Source of the DNA: Jacaranda mimosifolia
Lineage: Eukaryota; Streptophyta; Magnoliopsida; Lamiales; Bignoniaceae
Length of the DNA stretch: 64,000 nt
Direction: 5' to 3'
NCBI GenBank assembly: GCA_018894105.1
Contig: CM032131.1
Span: forward strand, 21,309,578 to 21,373,577
A program made the position numbers and the translations under genes. Position 1 is the stretch's first letter. Each line of letters opens with the position of its first letter. Below are positions 24,790 through 36,399 of the stretch, in pieces. The notes below the pieces were generated by a model that saw only the letters and a program-made list of their open reading frames with translations, ran no database searches and had not been told where the DNA came from.

Positions 24790-25960
24790 ACATATACACA
24801 TTCTGACAAATTTAAAATTATTGCCAAACAATTTTAGTGCAAACCAAATTGCCTTAAGATCTAATGTAATCCAACTTCTGTTATATTTACTTCAATCTAG
24901 TAGTTATTGTTTACTAACCTTAATAACCAGAGCTATTACTTTAATCAATCAACCCAAATTGAACTCTTCAACCAATATTGCTATTAAATCATCAATTTGC
25001 AAATTAAAATGAAAACTGTGTATTTAATATTAATTTGTACTAATTCAAATCAAGAACATCAATTTGAAATTTGAAAATTAAAATGAATGGAGGTGGAGGT
25101 TTTTTGCCAATCTTAGATCGCATCAATGAAAATTTTGCAGTTTGGACTCACAATACGATTAGCACATACTGAAAAAATAATGAAACTTAATCTCACAAAA
25201 AAATTGGAGCTAACAATGAATAATCAATTATTCTTAAAGATATTTAACATTTATGGAATTTACTTTTTAATCTCTATTGATAATTTTTAGTAGGTTACTG
25301 TTAATAATTATATTATTATTTGAATATATTTTTTTATAATTTTTAACACAATTATCAATTTAACATGATAAAGTATCCACTTAATCTGATATTACTTAAA
25401 ACTAGACTTTATGTCCTTATTAGAATGCAATTAAGGTCCAGAAAGAATAAAATAAGGTATAAATTATTTTTTAGGCCTCTAGTAGTGAATACATATACGC
25501 ATCGATCATTGAACAAATCAATAGAATTACTTCATGGTTAAGGATAAAGAAGCTTTTCTACACTATCATTTTTCAATTTTATCTCAAAAATAGAAAATTT
25601 TATTGTGATAAATTATTAACTAACTAAATATAATTAAATTCAATGATCTATCTGTTAATTAAAAGCACTTTGATGTGTCTTTATACGTATGTGGGAAAAA
25701 AAATAATTCCGCTATATATATTTAACAAGTAATTCAAGTATTATAATATTTAACTAAATTAATATGTACACTATAAAAAAAATATTTAAATGGCATACTA
25801 CTTAATCAACCAAGAAATGAGTTAAATGGCTATTTTGTTAGTTCCCCAAAAAAAAAAAAAAAAATCACTGATCGAAACTCAACAATTAAAATAGCATAGA
25901 ATATAATTAAAGTAGCTGCTATTATTGATATATATATATATATATATATTTGTGATGGTC
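24790..25960 (+). repeat. Repeat unit copy a, first part
   Basis: This is the first + strand copy of the phytocyanin-upstream unit. It starts near 'cacattctgacaaattt' and runs to 'tgtgatggtc', where an LTR element is inserted. It continues at 30711-30910 and 33414-33737 after removal of inserted elements. It is non-coding with an (AT)n tract at about 25929-25949. Confidence 0.85.
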
Positions 25961-27143
25961 TGTAACACCCCTAAATGTTTAATTAGAGAAAGTAAGATTT
26001 AAAAATCAAAATTCAAGTTGAAATAAAAATGTATTTCGGGCTAAAAATATAAATAAGAAAGACCTAATTGTAAGAAATTTGAAAGTTTGTAAGGCCAATT
26101 TGTAATAAAATTGGGACAAATGGACCAATCTAAGGCACTAATGAACCGAAGGGCTTAATTTAGAACTAAGGGAAGAATTTGGGGTTGTTCTAAAGTTTCT
26201 AGAAACCCATCTATAAATTGCAATCCCCTCATCCTCACCATTTTCTTCAAATTTTCGCATGCAACCCCTTATCATGCTCACCAGCGAACTCCCTCCGGCG
26301 ATGGTAGAAAATTCGATATAAACCAACCACTGGCTTTCCCGTGATGCACTGAACACAACCATACCCACCACATTCCAAACTGGTAGGTGAAACACCAAAA
26401 ATTTGCAACCCGAGGCGAAGCAACGGTAGAGGTCACGGGTGTTGTGGTTTCAAAGAGTTTTGGGTATGATTAGGGGCTGGAAACTGACGGGCTCAGTGAG
26501 GACAAAACATTGGTAGCTTTAATTTTTACTTTCAGCCATCGACGATGAAGGAATTGAGAAAAATGGGAAGTGGCAGCCGGCAACAGAGCAATGAGGTTTT
26601 GAGCCAAATTAGGTGGCAATTCGGTAGTGAAACTCAAAATTGATTTAGGGGTTTTGAAGTACGCAATGAACTACACATTTTGGTGCAGCCAGATTCCAGT
26701 TTCAGCAACGGTGCTCCAATAGCTAAAGATCAATTTTTTTGGGTAGACGATTTGTGTGCATATGACTTACTATCATGCAGTACTTCGGCCTTAGACACAG
26801 TCAGTTAGATAAGCCCAATTGTTGAAATCAAAAGAAACTCTAGGTAATGGCAGACAATGGAACCATGGGTTATGGAATTATTATTCAATCATAGAAACAT
26901 AGGGTGACACCATACCTTGGTAAGAATGGATATGTTGGGAAAAACAAGAAAGAAGAGATTCTTAAAAATTTTAGCAAAATAAACGTCACTAGGGATTGGA
27001 TGAGCCATATCTCAATAATGGAAAAAATCAGCATGTGATCGAGGCGACATTGGAATGAGAGCAAAATAGGTGCTAGTATTAATCGAAGTTCTTCCAGTCT
27101 AAGATAAGAATCTAGGAACTAGATTATTTTAAGAGGGGAGGAT

Positions 27144-30100
27144 TGTAATGCCCCTAAATGTTTAATTAGATAAAGTAAGATTTAAAAATTAAATTATTAA
27201 TTTGGCAAAAAAATATTTGGGACTCAAAATATAAATAAGAAGGACCTAATTGTAAGAAATTTGAAAGTTCGTAAGGCCAATTTGTAAAGCAATTAGGTCA
27301 AATGGACCAATCTAAGACACTACAGAACCTAAGGACTTAATTGAGAGCTAAGGGAAGAGTTTGAGGCCGTTCTGAAATTTCTGGAAACCCATCTATAAAT
27401 GGCAATCCCCCCTCTAATTTCTTCAAATTCCACATGCAACCCCTCATTACCCTCACCAACAAACTCCCTCCGGCGAAAGCAGAAACTCCAATATAAACCA
27501 ACCATTAGCTTCCCTGTGACACAGTAAACACAACCATACCCACAACACTCCAAATCGGCCAATGAAACGCTAGAAATTTGCAACCCAAAGCGGAGTAATG
27601 GTGGAGGTAACGGGCATGGTGGTTCTGACGAATTCTGGGTACGGCCAAGAAGTAAGAAATGGTGGGCTCAATGAAGAGAAGATATTAGCAGCTTCAATTT
27701 TCAGTTTAGGCCACTGACAGTAAAGGAATTAAGAAAAACTGGCAGGAACGGGCGGCGACAGAGCAATGAGGTTTTGAGCCAAATTATGCCGCAATTCAGT
27801 GGCGAAACTCAAAATTGATTGGGGGTTTTGAAGTATGCAACAAAGCGCATATTTTGGTGCATCTAGATTCTAGTTCTGGTGGCAGCACTCTGGTGGCTAG
27901 AGGTCAGATTGTTCAAGATGATGATTTAAGTGCATGTAGCTTAATATCATGCAGTGGTTTGACCTCAGACTCGACTAATTAGGTAAAACTCCAGTTGAAC
28001 AATTAAAATTAATTCCTGAATTCGATTTGGTTAACTTGTTAAGCCAATCTTGTAGTGAATATTCATTAACTAGACAAAATTATGTAATTGAAAGTTATGT
28101 GATTGAATATAGAATTTGTCTATAATAATGTGTGGACCCAAAAAATTAATAGAAGCTAATTATCCTTAATTGTGTTAACTAGTATATTTTGAATGATTTA
28201 AATTGCATAGAGAATATAATGGCCAAAATTTATAGAAAATATGTAAAGTCTATAAGATTATGATGTCAAGCTGCACTATTTGGATATATAAGTGGTATGC
28301 ATTGCCTAGTGGGCTCGGATTACTAAATTGGACATTAGACATTGCTAATTAAGTTAGTTGATGTAACTAAAACCCTAACTTTTGTGAAACATTGCAAGGA
28401 CTAATTATTAATAAAATATGATAATTTCTTACAATTTGACTGAATTATTACACATGGGTTTAGGCTATTAACTTAAGAAATAATCAGTAACTCAGAACAA
28501 ATAAATCTCTCACTAATACTATAGAGACAATAGCATGATTAGCATGTTAACCATGCATTATTTTCAGAACCGAGTCTCTAAATATGATATTAGTTGGGAA
28601 CATGATGATTTTGTTAGAATAATTTAGATAATCAGAATATTCTAGCCTAAATTACTGTATCCAAAATGGAGCAAGAACATGGAATAGGTATATATGTCTC
28701 GTAATCAAGAACACTCGATATTAAGGTATAAATAGGTCAATTATTGTTTAAAGGATACAATGCAAGTGTTTTGACATTTAATACATTATGTTGGAATAGG
28801 TGACAAGGATTTAAGGTCTCCCGAACTGCAGAGCATGAATAGCACCTTTGTGAAGATTTAAGGTGAGGGTAAAGCCTATCTTTCTTCCGGGAAGTGAATA
28901 GTCTTCAATGTTTGAATTCCCTGTATCTATTTTTTGAATTTGACTGTACTCATTATGGTACCCAGAACTCTTATTATGATATCCATTTTCCTGTCCCATA
29001 TACCCTATAGCTTTGCCAACTTTCCTTACATGTGTTGATATTTTGGTCTTGCTAACCAATTTGTTTCATATTCTTGGTTAATCGTTCTGCATGATGTTTA
29101 TATGGCCTTGCTAGCCAATGTTTTGTGGATTATATTGTTCGGTTCAGTATGATGTATATGCTCCTAATTAGTGTTTTGAAATATATTTTGCCTGTTATCA
29201 TTATGTTAAGTGACCTTGAGGACGTTCTTGAGATGTTACCACCTATAGAGACGCCACGAGGTGACTTGGGCTTGGGACTAGGCCCAGAAAAATGATAGGG
29301 CAATATGGCCGATGGTGGCTGATTTCTTGGCTAGTACCCACTGAAGATCTTGACTTGTAAATAATTGGAGGTAGTTGTTTGCGAATGACAGGAATCGGTA
29401 TGTGGCCATGCTGCATGTCTACCGAGTCGAGTGCTTAGGTAGCTGAGTAATAAAGGGAAATTTGTTATGCCATGTTTGCACTCCGTTCTACTAGTTATAT
29501 TATGTTTTGGGAGCAATAAGTTCAGAAGTTGCCAACAATCTATTGAATTTTGTATATCATGTATTATGTTATATCCTTACTTCATGTTGTACATTATGGT
29601 ATGTTCATTATTGAATCGTTGCTTATTGATAGTTTTACTTTCAACAATTCCCCCTTGGCTATTTATCATACTTCCCCCTCACTAAGTTCTTAGGACTTAC
29701 CTCTTATTTTGTTGTTTCATATTCACTTCCCAGATAGGATCGGATAAAGAATTGAGGGCTCGAGACTTGCTCAAGTTGTGGATGTATTTTGTAATAGATT
29801 TGGTGCTATGTATTTATATTTTATGGACTTGATTAGATTGCCCTAAATCTTATGTTAGACTTTTGGTTAAGTTGTGTAAACAGTTTAGTAAGCTTGACAT
29901 TATCTTTTTATGTGTATACGTTCGTGTTATGGTTTAAAAAATCAGACCGAATCGGCAGGTTGGAACATCGACCTACCGGTGAACTGGTCTGATTTTCTCA
30001 AAAAATAAACTTAAGAAAACGCCCTATTTTGTTAAAACTGTTTAGACCAGTAGGTTAGACCAGTGAATTGCTTATGGTTCAATTGAACCGGAGCATTTTT

Positions 30101-30710
30101 TCCATTTAATTTTTAATGAAATTATTTTTTTTTAATTTTTTGCCTAAGTACAAAGTTTGAAGGCTAAGGTACACCTCACAAGCTATCTAAAAGTCAAAAA
30201 AAGCTTGGTTTAGAGTTTAGACTTTAGAATTAACCCACAAACTCTCAACTTTAAACTTTAGACTTGAGATATTTAAATTGTTGAGATCATTTATAATATG
30301 AATTGTGAAATTTGGATTGTTATGTTAGGCAATATCATTTAAGCTATTTATCTTTTATATTTTGGCATTTTATTAACTTTTAAGTAATATATATAATATA
30401 AATATATATATATTATAATTATGAAGTCACGGTTCAATTGCAGTTCAATTATGGTCCAACCAACGGTTGAACTAATGAACCGTGAACTAATAAGTTTTTC
30501 GGTTCAATGAATGGTCTGATTTTTCGAACACTGGTCTGCCTGCCTTGGGTATAGTGGAATGTAATAGTAAATTGGAATGAATGATTTTGACTTGTTATTA
30601 AACTATTCAAACTGAATGTTTTGGAGATGTGACTCTGTTTATGAGTTATTTAATTTAGATATGAGTAGCATCTTGACCCAAAGCACGTACCTCCCGTGCA
30701 GGGAGCTACA
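27144..30710 (+). repeat. 3' LTR of element D
   Basis: It starts TGTAATGCCCC. It contains a GC-rich islet (about 27400-27900), the palindrome-like aagttcttaggactt (29684-29698) and TTTTGTAATAG (about 29789-29799). A 608-bp MITE-like insert lies at 29924-30531. Without that insert the LTR is about 2.96 kb, close to the 3.14 kb of element A. Confidence 0.85.
29924..30531. mobile_element. MITE-like insert rich in aaccgg words
   Basis: An insert inside the 3' LTR has inverted termini: AAAAATCAGACC near 29936-29947 and its complement GGTCTGATTTTT at 30513-30524, with GTGTT outermost on both sides. The interior has repeated 'ggttcaat', 'gaaccg' and 'accggtgaac' words and no coding frame. The homologous positions of other LTRs lack it. 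No clear target duplication was found, so the superfamily (hAT is my guess) is open. Confidence 0.6.
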
Positions 30711-30910
30711 TGGTCTTCGTTTTAACTTATTGGTCTTGGGATTAATAGCATATTAATCATACATAATTTAATGGGCACATTGGACAAGTTGCAACACAGA
30801 TAATTAATTCAAGTAGTTATACATATACTTTGCAGTGTTTGCATGGTCAGTATATTTATTAATATACAATGTTATTTGATTTATGGACAAAGTAAAAGTA
30901 ATATTATAGA
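30711..30910 (+). repeat. Repeat unit copy a, middle part
   Basis: It resumes the unit with tggtcttcgttttaac and runs to 'attataga', matching 47781-47975. Element D lies on its left and a solo LTR on its right. Confidence 0.85.
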
Positions 30911-33413
30911 CGTAGCACCCTTACTCGGGATAGCACCTTAGTCGAGGCACCACTCAATTTAATCTTAAATTGAACCCAAAATACAAATCAATAAGCCCAT
31001 AACAAAATTTTCAAACTTATCAGAAATAGCAGCGGATTCCAACTTAAACAAACCTTAAACAATCCCGTAACAAACATCATATAAACTAAATACATGCCAC
31101 AAAATTTTACAAATTCAACTTATCAAAAGTAGTGGAATTTCAAACTTAATAGACTCGATGAACCATTAAGTACGTGCCATAATTCACCTTTTATATTTAA
31201 CAAAACATTTACATATCTTCAGTCATCACATGGCATGTCACAACATCTCGAGTTCATGCTTAGCATTCAGATGATTCCATATATACATTCAAACACCTGA
31301 TCTATTAAAAAATATGCTCATGTCCAGCTTAGAGTCTAAATTCTTCACTTAATCCCTGTCTGAGAGAATCAAAGATAAAACTGGGGGTAAGTCCAAAGGA
31401 CTTAGTGAGGGATAACTGTAAGCATAAGCAGAAAGGATCTATTGAGGAAAAATCAATTGAACAGACTGTAAATCAACAGTCAGGCATAAACATATAAACA
31501 TACAAACAGACAGTTAAGAAATAATCGAACAATCAGAAATCGATCAGATAAAATAGATAAAATCAAAAGCATATCTTATTCCAGTCAGACTAAACTTACC
31601 TAAGCATGACAACTTGGTACAGAACTTAACCTTACATAAATCAGACTAAACCTACCCAAGTGTGATAACCTGGTACTTAACTTACCCAAGCATGACAACT
31701 TGGTATAAAATTTACCCAAGCATAGCTTGGTACATAACTTACCCAGGCATTATAGCTTGGTACGTAACTTATTGCTGACAGAATGAATCAATACCAATAG
31801 TACAACCAGATAACAAATAGTTAAATAACAAATCAAACAGATAACAGACAATCAGATAACAGATCGAACATATAACAGATGGTTGGACAACAAATAACAA
31901 GCAGATTCTGAACAATTCACATATTTAAATAAACATAGCTCAGTACGGTACAGAAACAGAAAACCCTAACAGGATTTTGTCCCAATAATAGATAATTGAT
32001 AGAAGTGTCAGGTTGGTAGACCCTTACCTCCGTAGTCTCAGAAAGAGAACTTTTGTCATCTGTCTATCGGTCCTCGGGACCTACCCTTCTCACCTAACCA
32101 AAGGAATAAAAATGCACAACCAAATCCTTGTTCAACCTCGATAACCTTCAATAATTATAATCTTATTATTAATAGTCTAAAATCAGTAACTATCCAATTA
32201 ACCTCCTATTAAGGTCCCAAATCAACAATAATAGCCCTATTTATCTAATTATCCGAATTATTTTCACTTAGGTCATAGATTAATCTTAATTAACTCAATT
32301 AATCCTTATTTATCATCCACTAATACATAATCCGGGCCACTATACGAGGTCCTAATCCATACATGAGAATATATATATAAATCAACCATATATAATCCTC
32401 ATAATACAAGATTTAAGGAATTAGAGTACAACATATGCATATATATATATGTAAGCATTTTGTCCAACTTTTATACCCTCGAACCAACTATCGGAACCTC
32501 GAAGACATGAACTAAGACCATCATCATGATCCTCGCGACAAGCTAAAGTTTCTGTCCAAGTCGTTGGAGCGCCGCCGTGCACAGTCGCCAAAAAAAGCCC
32601 AAACCACCAGCAAAATGCACATTTCAGCTCAACTAAGCAAACATTTAGGTTAATTTTTGCATCTACCATCTAATTGCTACCCAATATGAGCTTCGATCAC
32701 CCAAACCACCACTTGCCACCATGTCAGTTCAGGCTCAATTCCTCATCTTCCGTCGCACCAAACTGGAAACGAAGGGTACCAAAACGTTCCTTAAGTTGAG
32801 TACTACAAAGCCCACTACTCACACTTAAACTTCGGTCATTAGAGATGGAAAACCCACCAATCAACTCCAAGGCCAAGACTTGGAGCTTCAATTTTTGGCG
32901 ATTCATCGATGGATTTGGGAAGAATAGGGTATGGTTGTGGTCGTGGGAGTTAGGGGAACAGGTTGGGCGGATTGGTTTTGGGAAACAGGGTGTCGCCGGA
33001 AAAATCGCTGGTGAGAGGGGAGAGAAAGCCACGGTGAAGGAGAAGATGAAATGGGAGGTGAATTGCGAATGTGATATTTATTGGAAAGTCTTTTAGAAAT
33101 TCTAATTTGGCCCTTAAAACTTTTGGTCAGATTTCAATTAGGTCCTTCAAAGTTTTTCAACTCTTCAATTCAGTCCCTAACAAAGTGAGTGCCTCACTTT
33201 GACCTATTTGACTAAAAATATATACCACGCAAACCCCAAAACTTCTCAAGTTAGTCCAATCAAGTCTTTCTAAATTCCATTTTAACCCCAAAACTTTTAA
33301 AATTTATGTAATTAAGTCATTTTCATCTATTTTTTGAGCCCCAAAATCCGACCAATCAAAATCTTGATTTCTAAATTCTTATTTCCAAAATACCAAATTT
33401 TAGGGGTGTTACA
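30911..33413 (-). mobile_element. Solo LTR, Gypsy-type, minus strand
   Basis: The + strand ends ggggtgttaca at 33413, so the LTR begins TGTAACACCCC on the minus strand. The flanks are ataga (30906-30910) and atgga (33414-33418), a 5-bp target duplication with one change. The sister unit reads 'gttatggacaaaat' without interruption. There is no PBS or internal region. It holds a GC-rich islet (about 32520-33070), a minisatellite (about 31590-31770) and the palindrome aagtccaaaggactt (31389-31403). The far terminus reads cgtagcaccc instead of an expected tg start. Open frames up to 102 codons in the islet show no domain. Confidence 0.85.
31590..31770. repeat. Minisatellite in solo LTR, unit about 30-35 bp
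   Basis: Four to five imperfect units share 'acttacccaagcatgacaac' and 'ttggtac'. It lies about 190 bp from the palindrome at 31389-31403. Confidence 0.8.
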
Positions 33414-33737
33414 ATGGACGAAATATTAAATCTCAAAGTCAAAGTTGACACTTTATGATATATATATTTATAAGTGATAAAAAATTTTATTTTGTTATAA
33501 AATAATTTTTAAAAATTTAGTAGGCAAATATAGCACTCGAGTTACTATTTTACAATTAGTAAGATATTTAAAATATCAAATAATTAATCACACAAATATG
33601 AAAATAAATTATTGTATTGCTGCCATACATAAATCATCAATGCTTGTTAATAATAAAAGCTTGTATAGAAAACTTGTACATAAACACCTATGATTAATTA
33701 TTGATAGTGAAAATTAATTGTATACAAAATATATAAT
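33414..33737 (+). repeat. Repeat unit copy a, last part
   Basis: It continues the unit ('aatattaaatctcaaagtc' onward) and ends at ataat, where a Copia element is inserted. The next unit resumes at 41590 with tgtagtcgtcgtc, so the junction is seamless once the Copia element is removed. Confidence 0.85.
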
Positions 33738-34353
33738 TGAAAGTTTATGGAGTTCAATATGGATAACTATAGAAGTTATAATATGAGATAAACTGGAATA
33801 TCAAAACAGTCAAAAGACTTTGAGAAAGAGTAAAGAGACTCATAAATTTGTAGTAGTTCGGCAAGCTTAGTCCACTACCTAAGTGATATCACTTAGGATT
33901 TTTTAAACTGGACTTCTATAAGAAAGACGAAAGCAGATACAAGATACAAAGTACCAAACGGTTGGGACTTGCACTGCTACACTGCTGACTAAAGAACAGT
34001 AATACACAAGCATTCACTCAACTATTTGCAAGCTACTAAAGGCCTGTAGATTCTATTGTGAATTATGTGTATGTCTAAAGTGTTTCTCTACTTATATAGT
34101 GTTTACAAGATATAATATTTTCCATGCATACATAGGTATGTGATCAACCATTTTCTTTCTGTATTTTGATAGTTGTATATTTCCTTTTCTCACTTCCCAA
34201 TGGTAACTTGCTAGTTATAATGTCCTTGCCAAGTTAGAATAGATAGAGAAAGATTTCCAAATGGTAACTTGCCATACTAAACAAGGGGTGCAAACAAGGA
34301 AAAAAATTCAATGGTTGGCCATTATCAAAATCACTTCAGAGAAGATCCTAACA
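33738..34353 (-). repeat. 3' LTR of Copia element
   Basis: On the minus strand it runs TGTTAGGATC...AACTTTCA, 616 bp. Just right of it the + strand reads atattcccctttt, the complement of the polypurine tract AAAAGGGGAATAT. Confidence 0.95.
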
Positions 34354-34634
34354 ATATTCCCCTTTTGATGATGACCAAGCAAGAGCTGCCTCCCCCTATC
34401 AAATGCAACAACTCATCAATCATTCAATAGTGTATAAGTTCCTCCCTCTGTCAAATGTAATGTGTTACTAATTTTACCAAGAACAAATTAGTCTCCTCCT
34501 GACATATGTAGTACTTAACCAAAAAATTTAGAAGTAAGAATTAAATAAAAAGTATATAGCCAAAAAAGAAATTGATATCAAATAAAAGCATAAGAGTTTT
34601 AGCAGAAATAACAACTGGGGGAGGACAAAGGCTT

Positions 34635-36063
34635 TTAGAAAAGAATCTCCTTCTTCATCATCAAAAAATCAATCTCCAATGAACATTTACAAAGGTTATG
34701 ACGAAGATCCATGATGTCATGGTGCAAGTCACTGATACGGTAGTCAGAGCGGTGAAAATTGTTGTCAAGAGAAGCATGAAGTCTAGCAACTTGGGTTTGG
34801 ATAATGGCAGAAAGTTGAGTTTGAAGATCAATAACCCTGGTGGAAATAACATCAATAGAGCTGAGAATTTGGCTAAGGGGTAATTTTGATGAAAGCTGTC
34901 TTTTCTTGGAGGTAACTACACCAGAGACAGACAACTAAGTTTCATAGATAGAGTTAGGAACAATATATATAAGTTGTCTCTTCTTATTTCGGTGAGATTG
35001 ACGTCGTGGTATAGGAATAGCAACTGAATTAGATGTACCTTCAAACAAAACACCTTCCTCATCATACTAAATTTTCATCTTTTTTTAGGCTTTGTAAATC
35101 TACAATTTTGTGTTCATGAGAATCTTCAATTCAGGGAGAAGGTAAGAAGAAATTCTCCATCCTAAAGATTCTAGTTAACAGCATGCCATAAGGGAGACTT
35201 TTGGAAGAGTGATTAAGGGCATAATGGATATAGTTTAAAATCAAAACCCAACATTTACATATTGCCCTGTGATAGCCATGTAAAGTAAGAACACAGACAA
35301 CCTATTCATGTCTGTGGAGTATCCGCCACTAGTAGATATGCTTGACAAAATGGTGAGGGTGATAAGTCTAGGCATAAAAAAGTGATCAATACTAAGCATA
35401 TTTAACGCTTCACCCTTAGCTAATTTAGGAGATTTTCCTTGCCAGAATAAGGCTTTAACATAAGAAATGTTAAACGCATAATTAGAACACCATTCCCCAA
35501 ATCCAAAGAACTTGACTCCAATGTTGTCCAAACCAAAAAATTGATTAAGTTTTGTTGTTGTGAAGATAATAGGGGTACCCAAGACACTAGAGTGATGGAT
35601 TAACAAGTTTGTTACTGGATCTTCTTCATAAGTAAGATTGACATAGAAAAGTTTTACTAGAATAGGGTAGACAGGTTCATTAATACTCATTAGGGTCCAG
35701 CAACCCACCTCAGAATCGGAGATCAGGAAATATGTGTAAAGTCAATTCCCCTTTCTCTATTGTTGTTACGATTTTAGATAGAAGCGAATATATCAGATGC
35801 CTGGTTGGTGGAGAGCTTTAGTTTTGCTCGAATAGAGAGAAAATCCCAGTTATGATAAAGGGAATCATTGAAGTTCATGGAGACAGTGAAGGTTATTTGT
35901 GAAAGGGATAAGGTGAAGGTGAACGACCAAGGGAGTGAAGGACAAAGGGGTTCGTGATAGGAGATTTTTGTGAAATAGATCCACTATCTGAGAAAGTATT
36001 GTGAGAGACTGATCCATGGTTACATGGTGGTTGTGGAGGTTTGGATTCACTGTCGAAAACCAT
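34635..36063 (-). pseudogene. Additional ORF between Copia pol and 3' LTR (plant transposon protein-like domain)
   Basis: This is a broken frame in the same sense as pol. A short N-terminal part (start at 36063) has stops. The middle 155 codons (35241-35708) are open and include YPILVKLFYVNLTYEEDP, then GTPIIFTTTKLNQFFGLDN, then a GGYSTDMNRLSVFLLYMAI stretch. This pattern resembles the 'putative plant transposon protein' domain found in plant retroelement-associated proteins. The last 99 codons (34635-34934) look like a charged, possibly coiled-coil tail (QTQLSAIIQTQVARLHASL). The order is that of additional ORFs known 3' of pol in some plant LTR elements. Family assignment is from memory of the domain's pattern and should be treated as moderate. 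Confidence 0.6.
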
Positions 36064-36399
36064 AAGGCGATGATGATGGGTTGTTTCGGTGTCTTTAGGT
36101 GAGAGAGATTGAAGAGTTATGGGTATATTTTCAATGAGGAAAAAGAAGATGATTTTAGGAATATGAGTGGCTAATTTTGTTTTTGAAATTCAAAATATGT
36201 ATGATTAATTTTACAGAGATATTGAAAGCAGTGATGTAATTAAGGCAGAAAAAGATATTGGAAGTAAGATAAAATACTAAAATTTTGCTTTCAAGCAAAT
36301 AAATTTGTAATCAAATTATGAGGGAAAGGAAGAAATTACTTTCTTTAAGAAAATAAAATCTTTCCTTAGATAAAGGTTTGGTGAAGATATAAGCTAATT

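Larger units (their letters stand above)
25961..30710 (+). mobile_element. Rearranged Gypsy-like LTR element with 5-bp TSD (element D)
   Basis: It begins TGTAACACCCC and ends ...GAGCTACA, flanked by TGGTC at 25956-25960 and 30711-30715. Sister units show the empty site 'gatggtcttcg'-like. Its makeup is the first about 865 bp of a 5' LTR (25961-26825), about 315 bp of 3' internal sequence (26826-27143) ending in a purine tract aagaggggagga, and a complete 3' LTR (27144-30710). Most of the 5' LTR and nearly all internal DNA, including the PBS, are missing. The internal piece matches the last 300 bp of the internal domain at 59830-60140. No coding. Confidence 0.9.

Noticed and set aside
32724..33032. 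102-codon minus-strand frame beginning MAFSPLSPAIFPATPC
   Set aside because: It looks at first like a transit peptide, but it is the islet of a solo LTR and has no continuation.
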